Assembly: GCA_021779665.1 (NCBI GenBank)
Contig: JAJYAG010000006.1
Location: 19,005 to 83,004, forward strand
DNA from: Bacteroidota bacterium
GTDB taxonomy: Bacteria > Bacteroidota > Bacteroidia > Bacteroidales > JAAUTT01
Reading direction: 5' to 3'
DNA: 64,000 nucleotides
The position numbers and the translations under genes are program-made. Below, piece after piece: positions 51,987 to 60,269 of this stretch (position 1 is its first letter; each line of letters begins with the position of its first letter). A model generated the notes under the pieces. The model was not told where the DNA came from. It worked only from the letters and a program-made list of their open reading frames with translations, and made no database searches.

Positions 51987-53018
51987 TCACGTATGAACCG
52001 GATTTAACCTTAGATTCTGCCGTTGATGCCAATACGGATATATTGTGGGAACTTCGCTCGCTTTGTTCAAACGGAGCATTTGCTCCGGAGTCAGGCTCCA
52101 TCCGGCAGACCCTAGGTTTTCCAGTAATTGTTCTTCGTTGCGGGCACCAATAATCACGTTCGAAACAGTCGGCCGTTGCAATAGCCAGTTAATGGCCACC
52201 TGTGCAATGGTTCTGCCGGTTTCCTCCTTTATCTCTTCAAGGACTTCAAGAATATCGTACAGTACGTCGCTGTCGACCACCGAATCGGGAACGGGACTGC
52301 CGCCCTGAGCCATTCTGCTTTGTGGCGGATAAGGTTTGTTCCGGCCATACCTTCCGCCCAAACGCCCTGCAGATAGCGGACTCCAGATAATACTTCCTAT
52401 CTTCTGATCAACAGCCAGCGGCATCAATTCCCACTCAAACTCCCTGTTTATAAGCGAATAATAAACCTGATGAGCGATATATTTATTCCAGCCATATTTT
52501 TCGGAGATACCAAGAGATTTCATAAGATGCCAGCCTGAGAAGTTGGAGCAGGCAATGTAACGCACTTTGCCGCTTTGAACCAGGTCGTCGAGGGTGCGCA
52601 GAGTTTCTTCCACAGGTGTGTTGCCATCAAATCCATGCATGTGGAATATGTCGATATAATCCGTCTGAAGACGCTTCAGACTCCCTTCCACCTGTTTCAG
52701 CAGGTGAAAACGCGACGAACCCTGATTGTTGTAACCTTCCCCGAAAGGGAAGGTAGCCTTGGTAGAGATAATTGTCTGATGCCGCTTGCCTTCAAGAGCT
52801 TTGCCAAGAATTTCTTCCGAAAGGCCATCGGAGTATATATCAGCGGTGTCGAAAAAATTAACGCCGTGATCCAGACAAATATTAACCAGCCGTGTAGCCT
52901 CGTCCACCTGCGTTTCGCCCCACTTTTTAAAAAAACTCGTACTTCCTCCAAAAGTAGCCGTACCAAAACTTAACACGGGAACAGATAGTCCCGACGCACC
53001 TAATTGTCTGTATTCCAT
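51987..53018 (-). CDS. Cytoplasmic aldo/keto reductase
   Basis: A 343-residue aldo/keto reductase without a signal peptide. It has the opening YRQLGASGLSVPVLSFGTATFG, catalytic Asp and Tyr in NFFDTADIYSDG, Lys in IISTKATFPFG and His in DIFHMHGFDG, and the C-terminal cofactor-loop SNVIIGARNEEQLLENL. It resembles L-glyceraldehyde-3-phosphate/aryl-alcohol-type AKRs; the substrate is unknown. It starts 3 bases after the cupin gene, so they form an operon. Confidence 0.88.
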   Translation of the reverse strand: MEYRQLGASGLSVPVLSFGTATFGGSTSFFKKWGETQVDEATRLVNICLDHGVNFFDTADIYSDGLSEEILGKALEGKRHQTIISTKATFPFGEGYNNQGSSRFHLLKQVEGSLKRLQTDYIDIFHMHGFDGNTPVEETLRTLDDLVQSGKVRYIACSNFSGWHLMKSLGISEKYGWNKYIAHQVYYSLINREFEWELMPLAVDQKIGSIIWSPLSAGRLGGRYGRNKPYPPQSRMAQGGSPVPDSVVDSDVLYDILEVLEEIKEETGRTIAQVAINWLLQRPTVSNVIIGARNEEQLLENLGSAGWSLTPEQMLRLNKASEVPTIYPYWHQRQNLRLNPVHT

Positions 53019-53021
53019 AAA

Positions 53022-53609
53022 CTATTTCTTCCAGATTTTTCTAAGGCCATCATCTGTTCCAAGTAAAGGATCGGCTGCCGGAACGGGAACAGCTTTGATA
53101 TTTTTATCAGCCTGAGGACGTTCTCCAGCATCGCCTTTCATCAGATCCGGACTCATGCCGTTCGGGTAAGCGCCAACAACGGTAAAATCGGAACTGCAGC
53201 TTATATTCTTATGCCCTGTTCCGGCTGGAATTACAATAATATCACCAGCTTTAACTTTTACCTTCGATCCTTTTTCGCCTCCGAGCTGAAGAACAGCATT
53301 TCCGCTGAATACTCCAAGTACTTCGTGTGCATTGCTGTGATAATGATGGTACGAATAAACACCCCAACGCCACGAATTTGTCCAGTTATTCATTGCAAAG
53401 ACATCTTCGAGCCACTCGGCACCTTTGTTGCCCTTTTCTGTGAATGCTTCACGATAAACCAAAACAGGCAACCTGCTGTTTGGTATTTTTCCGTCATCTT
53501 CAAATAAAAACTCCTCAGGTTTCAGGGTTTTAATTGAAGCATAAGTATTGTTCATAATCATTCCTCCAGCTAATAGGCCAGCCACGGATAAAAACGATTT
53601 CCTGTTCAT
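53022..53609 (-). CDS. Cupin domain protein, exported, in operon with aldo/keto reductase
   Basis: A 195-residue protein. MNRKSFLSVAGLLAGGMIMN resembles a signal peptide (partly Tat-like, RKSF, but only one Arg). A single cupin barrel has metal-binding residues in YHHYHSNAHEVLGVFSG (His, His and Glu) and PAGTGHKNISC (His), matching the YjlB-like cupins. Cupins may be sugar isomerases, dioxygenases or binding proteins; none can be preferred. The gene is followed by an aldo/keto reductase after 3 bases and probably shares its pathway. Confidence 0.83.
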   Translation of the reverse strand: MNRKSFLSVAGLLAGGMIMNNTYASIKTLKPEEFLFEDDGKIPNSRLPVLVYREAFTEKGNKGAEWLEDVFAMNNWTNSWRWGVYSYHHYHSNAHEVLGVFSGNAVLQLGGEKGSKVKVKAGDIIVIPAGTGHKNISCSSDFTVVGAYPNGMSPDLMKGDAGERPQADKNIKAVPVPAADPLLGTDDGLRKIWKK

Positions 53610-53668
53610 AACAAGATATGTTTAGCTATATTGAAACAACTGAAAAGCCGGATAGTTCTTGAGATTGG

Positions 53669-54664
53669 CTAGAAGAAATAGTAGCTTACCTGGTTGAAAA
53701 AAGCGCTTAAAAGCAGCAGGAGAAGAAACAGGTTTCCCCAGAAAGTAGCTTTAACAAAAACCAAATAATTTGAAAGCAGGAATGCCAGCGGAATGGCAGC
53801 AATGTATATGATTTCAACCGAGGCCTGATCGACGAGGAAGAAAAGTGCAAGAGAGTTAAGAAAGAGCCATAAGAGAAGAGAATAAGCTCGCCGCGAAAGA
53901 ATTTTACGGGCCGAATAGGCCTGTAGCAAAAACTGACTGGCAATAAGCATCACGAAAGTTATAATTCCGATGAAAATATAAACCTGTGGAGTATAGCCCG
54001 TGAAATCGTAAGAGTGGCTGAAGAACGGGGCATATTGTTCGAATACATATGCAGGTTTGTCTTCCAGAATATAGTAATAACTGAAAGTGAATAAAAAAGG
54101 AGTTATAAGGCCCATGATGGAGAAAACCCATTCGCGCCAGTTGAATTTTCGTAGCAGAATGATACCAGCCCAAAGCGTAATAAGGTAAAAGGTAAAAAAA
54201 GGATAAACCAGGCATCCGATGCCAAGGAAGAAAGCTGCGGTAAAAAATCCGTAAAAAAGATTCTCGAACCTGTACGAATCCAGAATTTGCTCGATGATCA
54301 GCAGCATAAGAAATGTTGCAATAAGAGCAGGGTTTAATTTCTGAATATCGGGTATACCGCTGACAATAAGTATATAAATGAGAGCTGGCAGGTATGTGCG
54401 GTTGTTAATAATGATAAATCGCGTATTAAGCCGCACCAAGAGAAAGGCTATGGCAAGAATCAGCACAAATGAAACTATTTTCCCGATAAATTCAACACTT
54501 TGCAAATACCCGAATAAGGTATCGTATAGCGGCAGCCTTATCTGGTCGGAAAGTAACGAAATTTTGGAAGTGTTGAGTAAAGGACCAAGCCATAGTATCA
54601 TTCCGATAATCGGAATAATTACAATGATTTGGGCTCCATTTGTACGAAAAAAGCGTAACAGCAT
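53669..54664 (-). CDS. DUF6427-like multi-pass membrane protein downstream of purD
   Basis: A 331-residue polytopic membrane protein with about 8-9 TM helices and no recognised motif. The LNPALIATFLMLLIIEQILDSYR and KFNWREWVFSIMGLITPF segments fit my recollection of DUF6427, a Bacteroidota family of unknown function. It starts 3 bases after purD, so the two are co-transcribed. A link to purine supply or to cell-surface processes is unknown. Confidence 0.7.
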   Translation of the reverse strand: MLLRFFRTNGAQIIVIIPIIGMILWLGPLLNTSKISLLSDQIRLPLYDTLFGYLQSVEFIGKIVSFVLILAIAFLLVRLNTRFIIINNRTYLPALIYILIVSGIPDIQKLNPALIATFLMLLIIEQILDSYRFENLFYGFFTAAFFLGIGCLVYPFFTFYLITLWAGIILLRKFNWREWVFSIMGLITPFLFTFSYYYILEDKPAYVFEQYAPFFSHSYDFTGYTPQVYIFIGIITFVMLIASQFLLQAYSARKILSRRAYSLLLWLFLNSLALFFLVDQASVEIIYIAAIPLAFLLSNYLVFVKATFWGNLFLLLLLLSAFFNQVSYYFF

Positions 54665-54667
54665 AAT

Positions 54668-55936
54668 TTATAAATCAAAACCTATATCGTTTCGGAAGTG
54701 TTTGCCTTCAAATTTAATGATATTTGCGTAATTATTTGATTTTCCAATAGCTTCCTGAATTGAATCTCCGTAAGAAGTTACCGCTAAAACCCTGCCTCCA
54801 TTTGAAACAATCGTATTGCCATCCTGTTTTGTACCTGCATGAAAAACAATGCTGTCGGATACCTTTTCAAGATTTGTAATTTCTTTGCCATTCTCGTAAG
54901 CTCCGGGATAGCCTCCCGAAACCAACATTACTGCTGCGGCAGTTCTGGAATCGACTTCCAGCTTGTAGTTTTTCAGGTTTTTGGCAGCGACTGCCTGAAA
55001 CATCTCCATTACATCCGATTTTATGCGAGGCATTACCACTTCAGTTTCAGGATCGCCCATGCGAACATTGTATTCGATCACATAAGGCTCGTTTTTCACC
55101 TTTATCAGCCCAAAGAATACAAACCCGCAATAGGGGATATTTTCTTTCTTAAGGCCGTCGATAGTCGGCTTCACAATTCTTTCTTCCACCTTTTGCATAA
55201 AAACTTTGTCAGCAAAAGGTACAGGCGATATCGAACCCATTCCGCCGGTATTCAACCCGGTGTCACCCTCTCCTACCCGCTTGTAATCTTTTGCTTCCGG
55301 CAAAATTATGTACGACTCGCCATCGGTAAGCGCAAACACCGAAACTTCAATCCCTGATAAAAACTCTTCGATTACAACTTTATTACCTGCTTCGCCAAAT
55401 TTACCCGAAAACATTTCTTTCAGCTCATCTTCAGCTTCTTTGATGTCCGAAAGTATTACAACGCCTTTACCGGCAGCAAGCCCATCGGCTTTGAGAACAT
55501 AGGGCGGCTCCAGCGTTTTCAGAAAATTAACGGCATCGGCCAGTGTTTCTTTTGAGAAGCTCTTATAACGGGCAGTAGGGATGTTATGACGCATCATAAA
55601 CTCCTTGGCGAAATCCTTACTTCCTTCCAAAGTGGCGCCAAGTTTAGCAGGACCAATAATTGAAATATCTTTTAACGACGGAGTGGACTGGAAATAATCT
55701 GTGATACCTTTCACCAGCGGTTCTTCGGGACCAACAATCACCATTTTGACATTATTGTCGAGACAGAATTTTCCGAGGTTTTCGAAATCGGTGGTTTTGA
55801 TACTGACATTGATGCCCACGTTAGCTGTTCCGGCATTACCCGGAGCAATGAATAATTTGTCAAGTTTTTTGCTTTGGGCCATTTTCCATGCCAGGGCATG
55901 CTCCCTTCCTCCCGATCCAATTAAAAGAACATTCAT
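54668..55936 (-). CDS. purD: Phosphoribosylamine-glycine ligase
   Basis: A 422-residue purine biosynthesis enzyme that joins phosphoribosylamine and glycine using ATP. ATP-grasp features are present: LLIGSGGREHALAWKMAQS, PGNAGTANVG, ADGLAAGKGVVI, NTGGMGSISPVPF and YNVRMGDPETEVVMPR. Length is normal. A TTG-N17-TATTTTTG promoter, one of the best in the window, lies just upstream. It forms an operon with the DUF6427 gene. Confidence 0.97.
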   Translation of the reverse strand: MNVLLIGSGGREHALAWKMAQSKKLDKLFIAPGNAGTANVGINVSIKTTDFENLGKFCLDNNVKMVIVGPEEPLVKGITDYFQSTPSLKDISIIGPAKLGATLEGSKDFAKEFMMRHNIPTARYKSFSKETLADAVNFLKTLEPPYVLKADGLAAGKGVVILSDIKEAEDELKEMFSGKFGEAGNKVVIEEFLSGIEVSVFALTDGESYIILPEAKDYKRVGEGDTGLNTGGMGSISPVPFADKVFMQKVEERIVKPTIDGLKKENIPYCGFVFFGLIKVKNEPYVIEYNVRMGDPETEVVMPRIKSDVMEMFQAVAAKNLKNYKLEVDSRTAAAVMLVSGGYPGAYENGKEITNLEKVSDSIVFHAGTKQDGNTIVSNGGRVLAVTSYGDSIQEAIGKSNNYANIIKFEGKHFRNDIGFDL

Positions 55937-55965
55937 AATTTATTCTGGTGTTTTATGCTATCGCA

Positions 55966-55993
55966 CAAAAATACAGTTTTTATTTTCTCACAA
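55966..55993 (-). promoter_or_regulatory. Promoter for purD (TTG-N17-TATTTTTG)
   Basis: On the minus strand TTG (55993-55991) and TATTTTTG (55973-55966) are separated by 17 bases, matching the Bacteroidota TTG-N17-23-TAnnTTTG consensus. The predicted start is about 22 bases before the purD ATG. Confidence 0.6.
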
Positions 55994-56058
55994 TAAAATG
56001 AATTGAATTAATTGAAAATTTTGAGGATCAGATAAAGATCCCTGCATTTTCGAATTGC

Positions 56059-56442
56059 TTAAAGAACCATTTCCTGGATAAGCGCTTCAAAGGTTTTATC
56101 CAGATCGGGGCTAACTCCCGGGTGGGGCCTTGACGTTTGAATGGAGGCACTGCGCACAGCGGTGAGCCACCGGAAACGTTCGGCTTCATCCAGACAGGCT
56201 ATGGGACCTCCGTCTTTATCGCCGGCAGCTATTTTGCAAAAGGCTTCCAGGTTGCTCCTGATCTCGTCCATATCGGCATCAGGCATCAGGCACCTGATTT
56301 TATCTTCCCTCAGGTGATATTGCATACGGATAAACTTCTTCCTTTTACAGAATAAAATCACTCCCGAATTCACGAATTCTTCGCGCTCCACCACAGGAAC
56401 AACCCTGATTATTGCGTATTCATACAAGTGCTTTTGCTGCAT
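56059..56442 (-). CDS. DUF3037 domain protein paired with HipA-like kinase
   Basis: A 127-residue protein matching DUF3037: YEYAIIRVVPVVEREEFVNSGVILFCKRKKF, then the acidic PDADMDEIRSNLEAF and a C-terminal helix. The family has no known activity. It overlaps the upstream HipA-like gene by 23 bases on the same strand, so the two products are made together. As the pair is recurrent in bacteria (from memory), this is the obvious functional partner. Whether it inhibits or serves as a substrate of the kinase is unknown. Confidence 0.8.
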   Translation of the reverse strand: MQQKHLYEYAIIRVVPVVEREEFVNSGVILFCKRKKFIRMQYHLREDKIRCLMPDADMDEIRSNLEAFCKIAAGDKDGGPIACLDEAERFRWLTAVRSASIQTSRPHPGVSPDLDKTFEALIQEMVL

Positions 56443-57202
56443 CCTGCGCTTCTTTAATAAACTGTTTCGAATAATTCAGCCGCTCACTTAAGAAAGTGAA
56501 ATATGCAGTTTTTATTTGCTCCGGTTTTTCGCCCGACTCCCAATTCAGCCATTCGTCGGGTATTAACCCGATAATTTCACTTATCTTCGTTTCATTTATC
56601 AAATCCCGGCATATCCGGTCGGCTTCGTCCAGCTGAGTGGCCTGGGGAAGCAAAACGTGGTCCTTTATATAGGGAAATGGTCCGGTGGCTTTTTTCTCCC
56701 ATCCTTCGCGGCTGTAATGATAATACAGGCACGATCCGTGATCGATCAGCCACAGCTCTTTCTTCCACATCAGCATATTTGTATTTCGGAATGTCCGGTC
56801 GACATTGGCCAGAAAGCTATCGAGCCACACAATTTTAGAAGCCAGGAGCGGGTCGATACGGTTCACCACCGGATCATATGTAAAAGCTCCCGACAGGAAA
56901 TGCAATCCCAGGTTCAGCCCCTGACTGGCCTTCAGAAGATCCTGAATTTCCTCGTCGCCCTCACTGCGTCCAAAATACTCATCGAGCTCAGCAAATACAA
57001 GTTCGGGAACTTTCAGGCCAAGCGCCCTCGCTATTTCGCCGCCCAACAGTTCGGCTATCAGCGGCTTTACCCCATGGCCTCCGCCTTTGAACTTAACAAC
57101 GTACTTAAATTCGTCATCAGCCTCGGCTAATGCAGGTAACGACCCTCCTTCCCTGAAGGGTTGCATATATCGTGTAACTGTAACTGTGCGGATGTTATTC
57201 AT
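56420..57202 (-). CDS. HipA-like kinase domain protein
   Basis: A 260-residue protein with the kinase-like core of HipA but no HipB-type neighbour. It has KYVVKFKGGGHGVKPLIAELLGGEIARALGL (nucleotide-binding/lysine strand), LANVDRTFRNTNMLMW (catalytic loop, D-x-x-x-x-N-x-N) and LIDHGSCLYY (metal-binding D, replacing DFG). It is much shorter than classic HipA (about 440). A long C-terminal helical part (INETKISEIIGLIPDEW) follows. It overlaps the DUF3037 gene by 23 bases. Classic HipA phosphorylates glutamyl-tRNA synthetase; the target here is unknown. Confidence 0.82.
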   Translation of the reverse strand: MNNIRTVTVTRYMQPFREGGSLPALAEADDEFKYVVKFKGGGHGVKPLIAELLGGEIARALGLKVPELVFAELDEYFGRSEGDEEIQDLLKASQGLNLGLHFLSGAFTYDPVVNRIDPLLASKIVWLDSFLANVDRTFRNTNMLMWKKELWLIDHGSCLYYHYSREGWEKKATGPFPYIKDHVLLPQATQLDEADRICRDLINETKISEIIGLIPDEWLNWESGEKPEQIKTAYFTFLSERLNYSKQFIKEAQDAAKALV

Positions 57203-57261
57203 TTGAAGGTAAAAATACGACTATCCGCTTTTAAAACGAACGGCTATAACTAAAAAAAGAA

Positions 57262-57297
57262 GAAAACCTTTGTCAGGATGAACCGACAAAGGTTTTC
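57262..57297 (-). terminator. Perfect 13-bp terminator hairpin on the minus strand
   Basis: GAAAACCTTTGTC/GACAAAGGTTTTC with a 10-nt loop. On the minus strand it is followed by TTCTTTTTTTAG. It ends transcription coming from the SusC-SusD-EEP operon or from something initiating within 57300-57550, and lies 60 bases upstream of the HipA-like gene. Confidence 0.85.
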
Positions 57298-57323
57298 AAA
57301 TCATTTTTGTCCGGTAAATAAAT

Positions 57324-57455
57324 TGCAACCCTTTATGCAACCTCTACGAGGTTGGTAATATGGGAGACTGTCTGTTCTACAAAAATGTATCCTCTACGAG
57401 GATATTGGTTCAACTTCTTGTATAGCCTTTCTGCCGCCATTTAGACAGGGTTGCA
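57324..57455. repeat. REP/MITE-like palindromic element with two CTCTACGAG hairpins
   Basis: Terminal inverted repeats TGCAACCCT (57324-57332) and AGGGTTGCA (57447-57455) bracket two perfect hairpins with identical loops: CAACCTC-TAC-GAGGTTG (57338-57354) and TATCCTC-TAC-GAGGATA (57388-57404). Their starts are exactly 50 bases apart. TTCTACAAAAATG precedes the second. I recall similar CCTCTACGAGG/CCCCTACGGGG palindromes as dispersed repeats in Bacteroidota. Nothing coding is seen in 57203-57549. Confidence 0.65.
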
Positions 57456-57549
57456 TATCTGATAAGACTTTCAGGAGATCACATCTTTATATCGGGCCAA
57501 AGTGTTTTCAAATTATCATTCCAGAAATTTTTGCAGTATTCCAGATTAA

Positions 57550-58413
57550 CTACTGCAGCACTACTTCAGCCAGAACCGGTAAATGATCCGAGGGGTAAAA
57601 AAGGCCAAATGAATCGGATAAATTACCATGCCTCAGAACTGTAACCTTGTTGTTGACAAATATAAAATCGATTTTATGAGGCAGTTCCTTTACATCAAAA
57701 CCTCCCGAAGTACCAGCAGGTCCATAATGAGGGGTGATGGTTTTATCCATGGCATCGTTCAGTTCCTTTAAAATCAGTTGAACAGGTTCCGCCGTTTTAA
57801 CGAGGTTCAAATCACCAGTAAGAATCACCGGAAGATTCTCGGTATTGATTTCCCGAATCGACTTAAGGATAAGTTTTGCAGCTTCTTCGCGTGCTACTTT
57901 GCCCCGGTGATCGAAATGCGTATCGAACACGTAGAACGTCTTTTTACTTCTGTTATCTTTTAATTTAATCCAGGTTGCAGTGCGGTTACAAACAGCATCC
58001 CATCCAAACCCCGGTTTATCAGGTGTCTGACTTAACCAGAACATCCCGTCCTTAATTTTTGTGAAGCGGTCCTTTTTATAGAAGATGGCCATGTGTTCGC
58101 CCAGTCTTTTTCCATCGTCGCGACCAACACCCACATGATCGAAATCGGGAAAGCTGGCAGCAAGGTCGTCCATTTGTTCGGGAAGAGCTTCCTGAACATT
58201 AAAAATATCTGCCTGATGAAATTTCAGCAGGCCGGCCACTTTATCCTTTCTGTTTGGCCAGGCATTCACACCGTCCGACGGTGTATTCATGCGGATATTA
58301 TAGGTGATGATATTAAAAGATACCTGATTTTTCGACTGACCCTGGAGTGGCCAGATAAACACGCACGAAACAAGGAGAATTGAAGATAATAGATTTAATA
58401 AATTCTTTTTCAT
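57550..58413 (-). CDS. Exported endonuclease/exonuclease/phosphatase (EEP) family hydrolase
   Basis: A 287-residue protein (signal peptide up to about residue 27, WPLQGQSKN). EEP-fold catalytic motifs: IITYNIRMNTP (Asn), VQEALPEQ (Glu), YVFDTHFDHRG (Asp/His), LTGDLNLV (Asp, Asn) and FYPSDHLPVLAEV (Asp-His). The family includes DNases, sphingomyelinases and inositol-phosphatases. A secreted member placed after SusC-SusD is probably a nutrient-scavenging phosphodiesterase. It is downstream of SusD in the same orientation; an 8-bp hairpin intervenes. Confidence 0.87.
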   Translation of the reverse strand: MKKNLLNLLSSILLVSCVFIWPLQGQSKNQVSFNIITYNIRMNTPSDGVNAWPNRKDKVAGLLKFHQADIFNVQEALPEQMDDLAASFPDFDHVGVGRDDGKRLGEHMAIFYKKDRFTKIKDGMFWLSQTPDKPGFGWDAVCNRTATWIKLKDNRSKKTFYVFDTHFDHRGKVAREEAAKLILKSIREINTENLPVILTGDLNLVKTAEPVQLILKELNDAMDKTITPHYGPAGTSGGFDVKELPHKIDFIFVNNKVTVLRHGNLSDSFGLFYPSDHLPVLAEVVLQ

Positions 58414-58432
58414 TTTAAAGTTTTTAAGTTAA

Positions 58433-58457
58433 GAGCAAGGACTTAAAGCCCTTGCTC
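58433..58457 (-). terminator. Intercistronic hairpin between susD and the EEP gene
   Basis: An 8-bp stem GAGCAAGG/CCTTGCTC with a 9-nt loop, followed on the minus strand by TTAACTTAAAAACTTT. The T-run is poor, so it may be a partial terminator or an RNA-processing/stability signal that lowers expression of the EEP gene relative to susC/susD. Confidence 0.45.
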
Positions 58458-58481
58458 AATAATACCAAGGTTATATATGCA

Positions 58482-60248
58482 TTACCATCCCGGGTTTTGT
58501 CCCAGGTTGGGATTGGTAATCAAATCGGTTTGAGGAATCGGGTAAAAGTACATTTTGTTTTCCCATTTCCTTTTGATGTTGTTCATCCAGGTAATTTCAC
58601 CGCTGGTGCCGTTTTTCAGAAGCATGGAATTTGTTTTGCTGCTAACAACAGCCGACACATCTACATAGGTAACACCCGATACAGCAGGAGATGGTTTTTT
58701 CCCCTGATAAAAAGCTACGTCGAGCACTCCATCTTCGTTCAGGTCCATGGGTGTGTTAAGAGCAGGAACGTAAAAACCATTCCATTCCATGTTCATGAGT
58801 TCGCCTCTTTTCCAGCGCAAAATATCGGCAAAGCGGAAACCTTCGAGACAAAGTTCAATACCTCTCTCTCTTCTGATTTCAAGAATCACAGGATCGCTGA
58901 TATCGGGAAAATAGTTTGCTACCAGGTATGGATCAACAACCGTGGGTTTAGCTGTTAAACCTCCGGTAATCCCACCTCTTGCTCTTAGCACTCCCACAGT
59001 TGCAGCCCATTCTGCATCAGTCAGCGTACCCAGTTCGGCTTTAGCTTCAGCATAATTCAACAGCACTTCAGCATAGCGAAACTCGGAGATTGAATTGGTA
59101 TTCAAGTCTCTGGTATCGTAATACATATCGTCCAAAGTCCACTTGATCGGCTGATAACCTGTAAAAGTATAGGAAAACAAAGGAGGAGCGGCCACTGATG
59201 CACCTCCGCTGATTCTTTTATAATCGCCCAAACGGATGGTTTGCTTCAATCTTAAATCCCTGTTTTTTACTTCGTCCTGAAACAACATGGTTGGGTAATC
59301 GGGATTATTTGTAAAAGGAGTACCATCGAGATTAAGATAAGTATTAATGAAAGTCCTTATGAAACTGGCTTTATCGCCGTAGGTTCCGCTGGTCCAGTAC
59401 CAGTTGGCATCGTTTAAAACATTTAAGGTAAGATCGCAGATCGAAGCCAGGAGAACTTCGCTCGTAACCGGAAGGTTGCTTGTAAATACATTGCGGTAGG
59501 ATTTACCGGCACCACCTGTTGAGCTGATAGAATAGCCACCATTGGTCATAATTTCCTTTGCGGCATCGGCGGCGTTTGTCAGCCAGGCTGCTGCGGAGTT
59601 TTGCAAACCGAGTTCGGTATGGTATTTTCTGAATGTACCTTCGAAAAGACAGATCCTCGATTTAAGAGCAAGGGCAACATTCTTGGTGATCAGACTTCGT
59701 GTGGGATCGTTCGCCATTTTAATATTGGCGGCAGCATAAGTGATATCGGCTAACACCGAGTCCATCACCAGAGTGCGCGAATCCCTGCCACCGTAGAGGA
59801 TAGGATCGGTTGTAACCAGAGGTTTTCCAATCCAGGGAACATCTCCAAAACGTTTTACTTTCTCGAAATAGAAGTATGCCCTGAAGAATTTAGCTATCGC
59901 ATTATAATTTTTCCTTACATCTTCGGGAACTTTCGGGTCCTTATTATTGAAAAGAAAATAATTGATGTTTCTCAAATCGGTCCAGCTCCATCCTGAACTT
60001 AAGGTAGGAGCATATGCGCCTTCCTGAACAAAAGTAGGGACAGCTTTAACAGCCAGATAATCGGACATTGCATCGAGGTTGGTGGCATCGCCGGGGAGAA
60101 TCGAGTAAAATGAGTTAACATACAACTCGAGGCCCTTTTCACTTCCAAAAACGGCCGATTTTGATGCAGTAGATTCGGGAGTTTGTTCCAGTTCGCAGCT
60201 GACAATCAGAAAACTTACAGTCAGGAACAATAAATATATTTTTTTCAT
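58482..60248 (-). CDS. SusD/RagB-family outer-membrane nutrient-binding lipoprotein
   Basis: A 588-residue lipoprotein (lipobox FLIVSC, Cys at residue 18). SusD features: an N-terminal TPR-like helical half (GLELYVNSFYSILPGD; WSWTDLRNINYFL; YNAIAKFFRAYFYFEKVKRFGDVPW), the FRYAEVLLNYAEAKAEL helix and the closing IRRERGIELCLEGFRFADILRWKRGE. The C-terminus PNLGQNPGW matches the usual SusD end. It caps the partner TonB-dependent receptor, which is 22 bases upstream on this strand. Ligand unknown. Confidence 0.95.
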   Translation of the reverse strand: MKKIYLLFLTVSFLIVSCELEQTPESTASKSAVFGSEKGLELYVNSFYSILPGDATNLDAMSDYLAVKAVPTFVQEGAYAPTLSSGWSWTDLRNINYFLFNNKDPKVPEDVRKNYNAIAKFFRAYFYFEKVKRFGDVPWIGKPLVTTDPILYGGRDSRTLVMDSVLADITYAAANIKMANDPTRSLITKNVALALKSRICLFEGTFRKYHTELGLQNSAAAWLTNAADAAKEIMTNGGYSISSTGGAGKSYRNVFTSNLPVTSEVLLASICDLTLNVLNDANWYWTSGTYGDKASFIRTFINTYLNLDGTPFTNNPDYPTMLFQDEVKNRDLRLKQTIRLGDYKRISGGASVAAPPLFSYTFTGYQPIKWTLDDMYYDTRDLNTNSISEFRYAEVLLNYAEAKAELGTLTDAEWAATVGVLRARGGITGGLTAKPTVVDPYLVANYFPDISDPVILEIRRERGIELCLEGFRFADILRWKRGELMNMEWNGFYVPALNTPMDLNEDGVLDVAFYQGKKPSPAVSGVTYVDVSAVVSSKTNSMLLKNGTSGEITWMNNIKRKWENKMYFYPIPQTDLITNPNLGQNPGW

Positions 60249-60269
60249 ATCTGATTTTTTATGTTAGAG

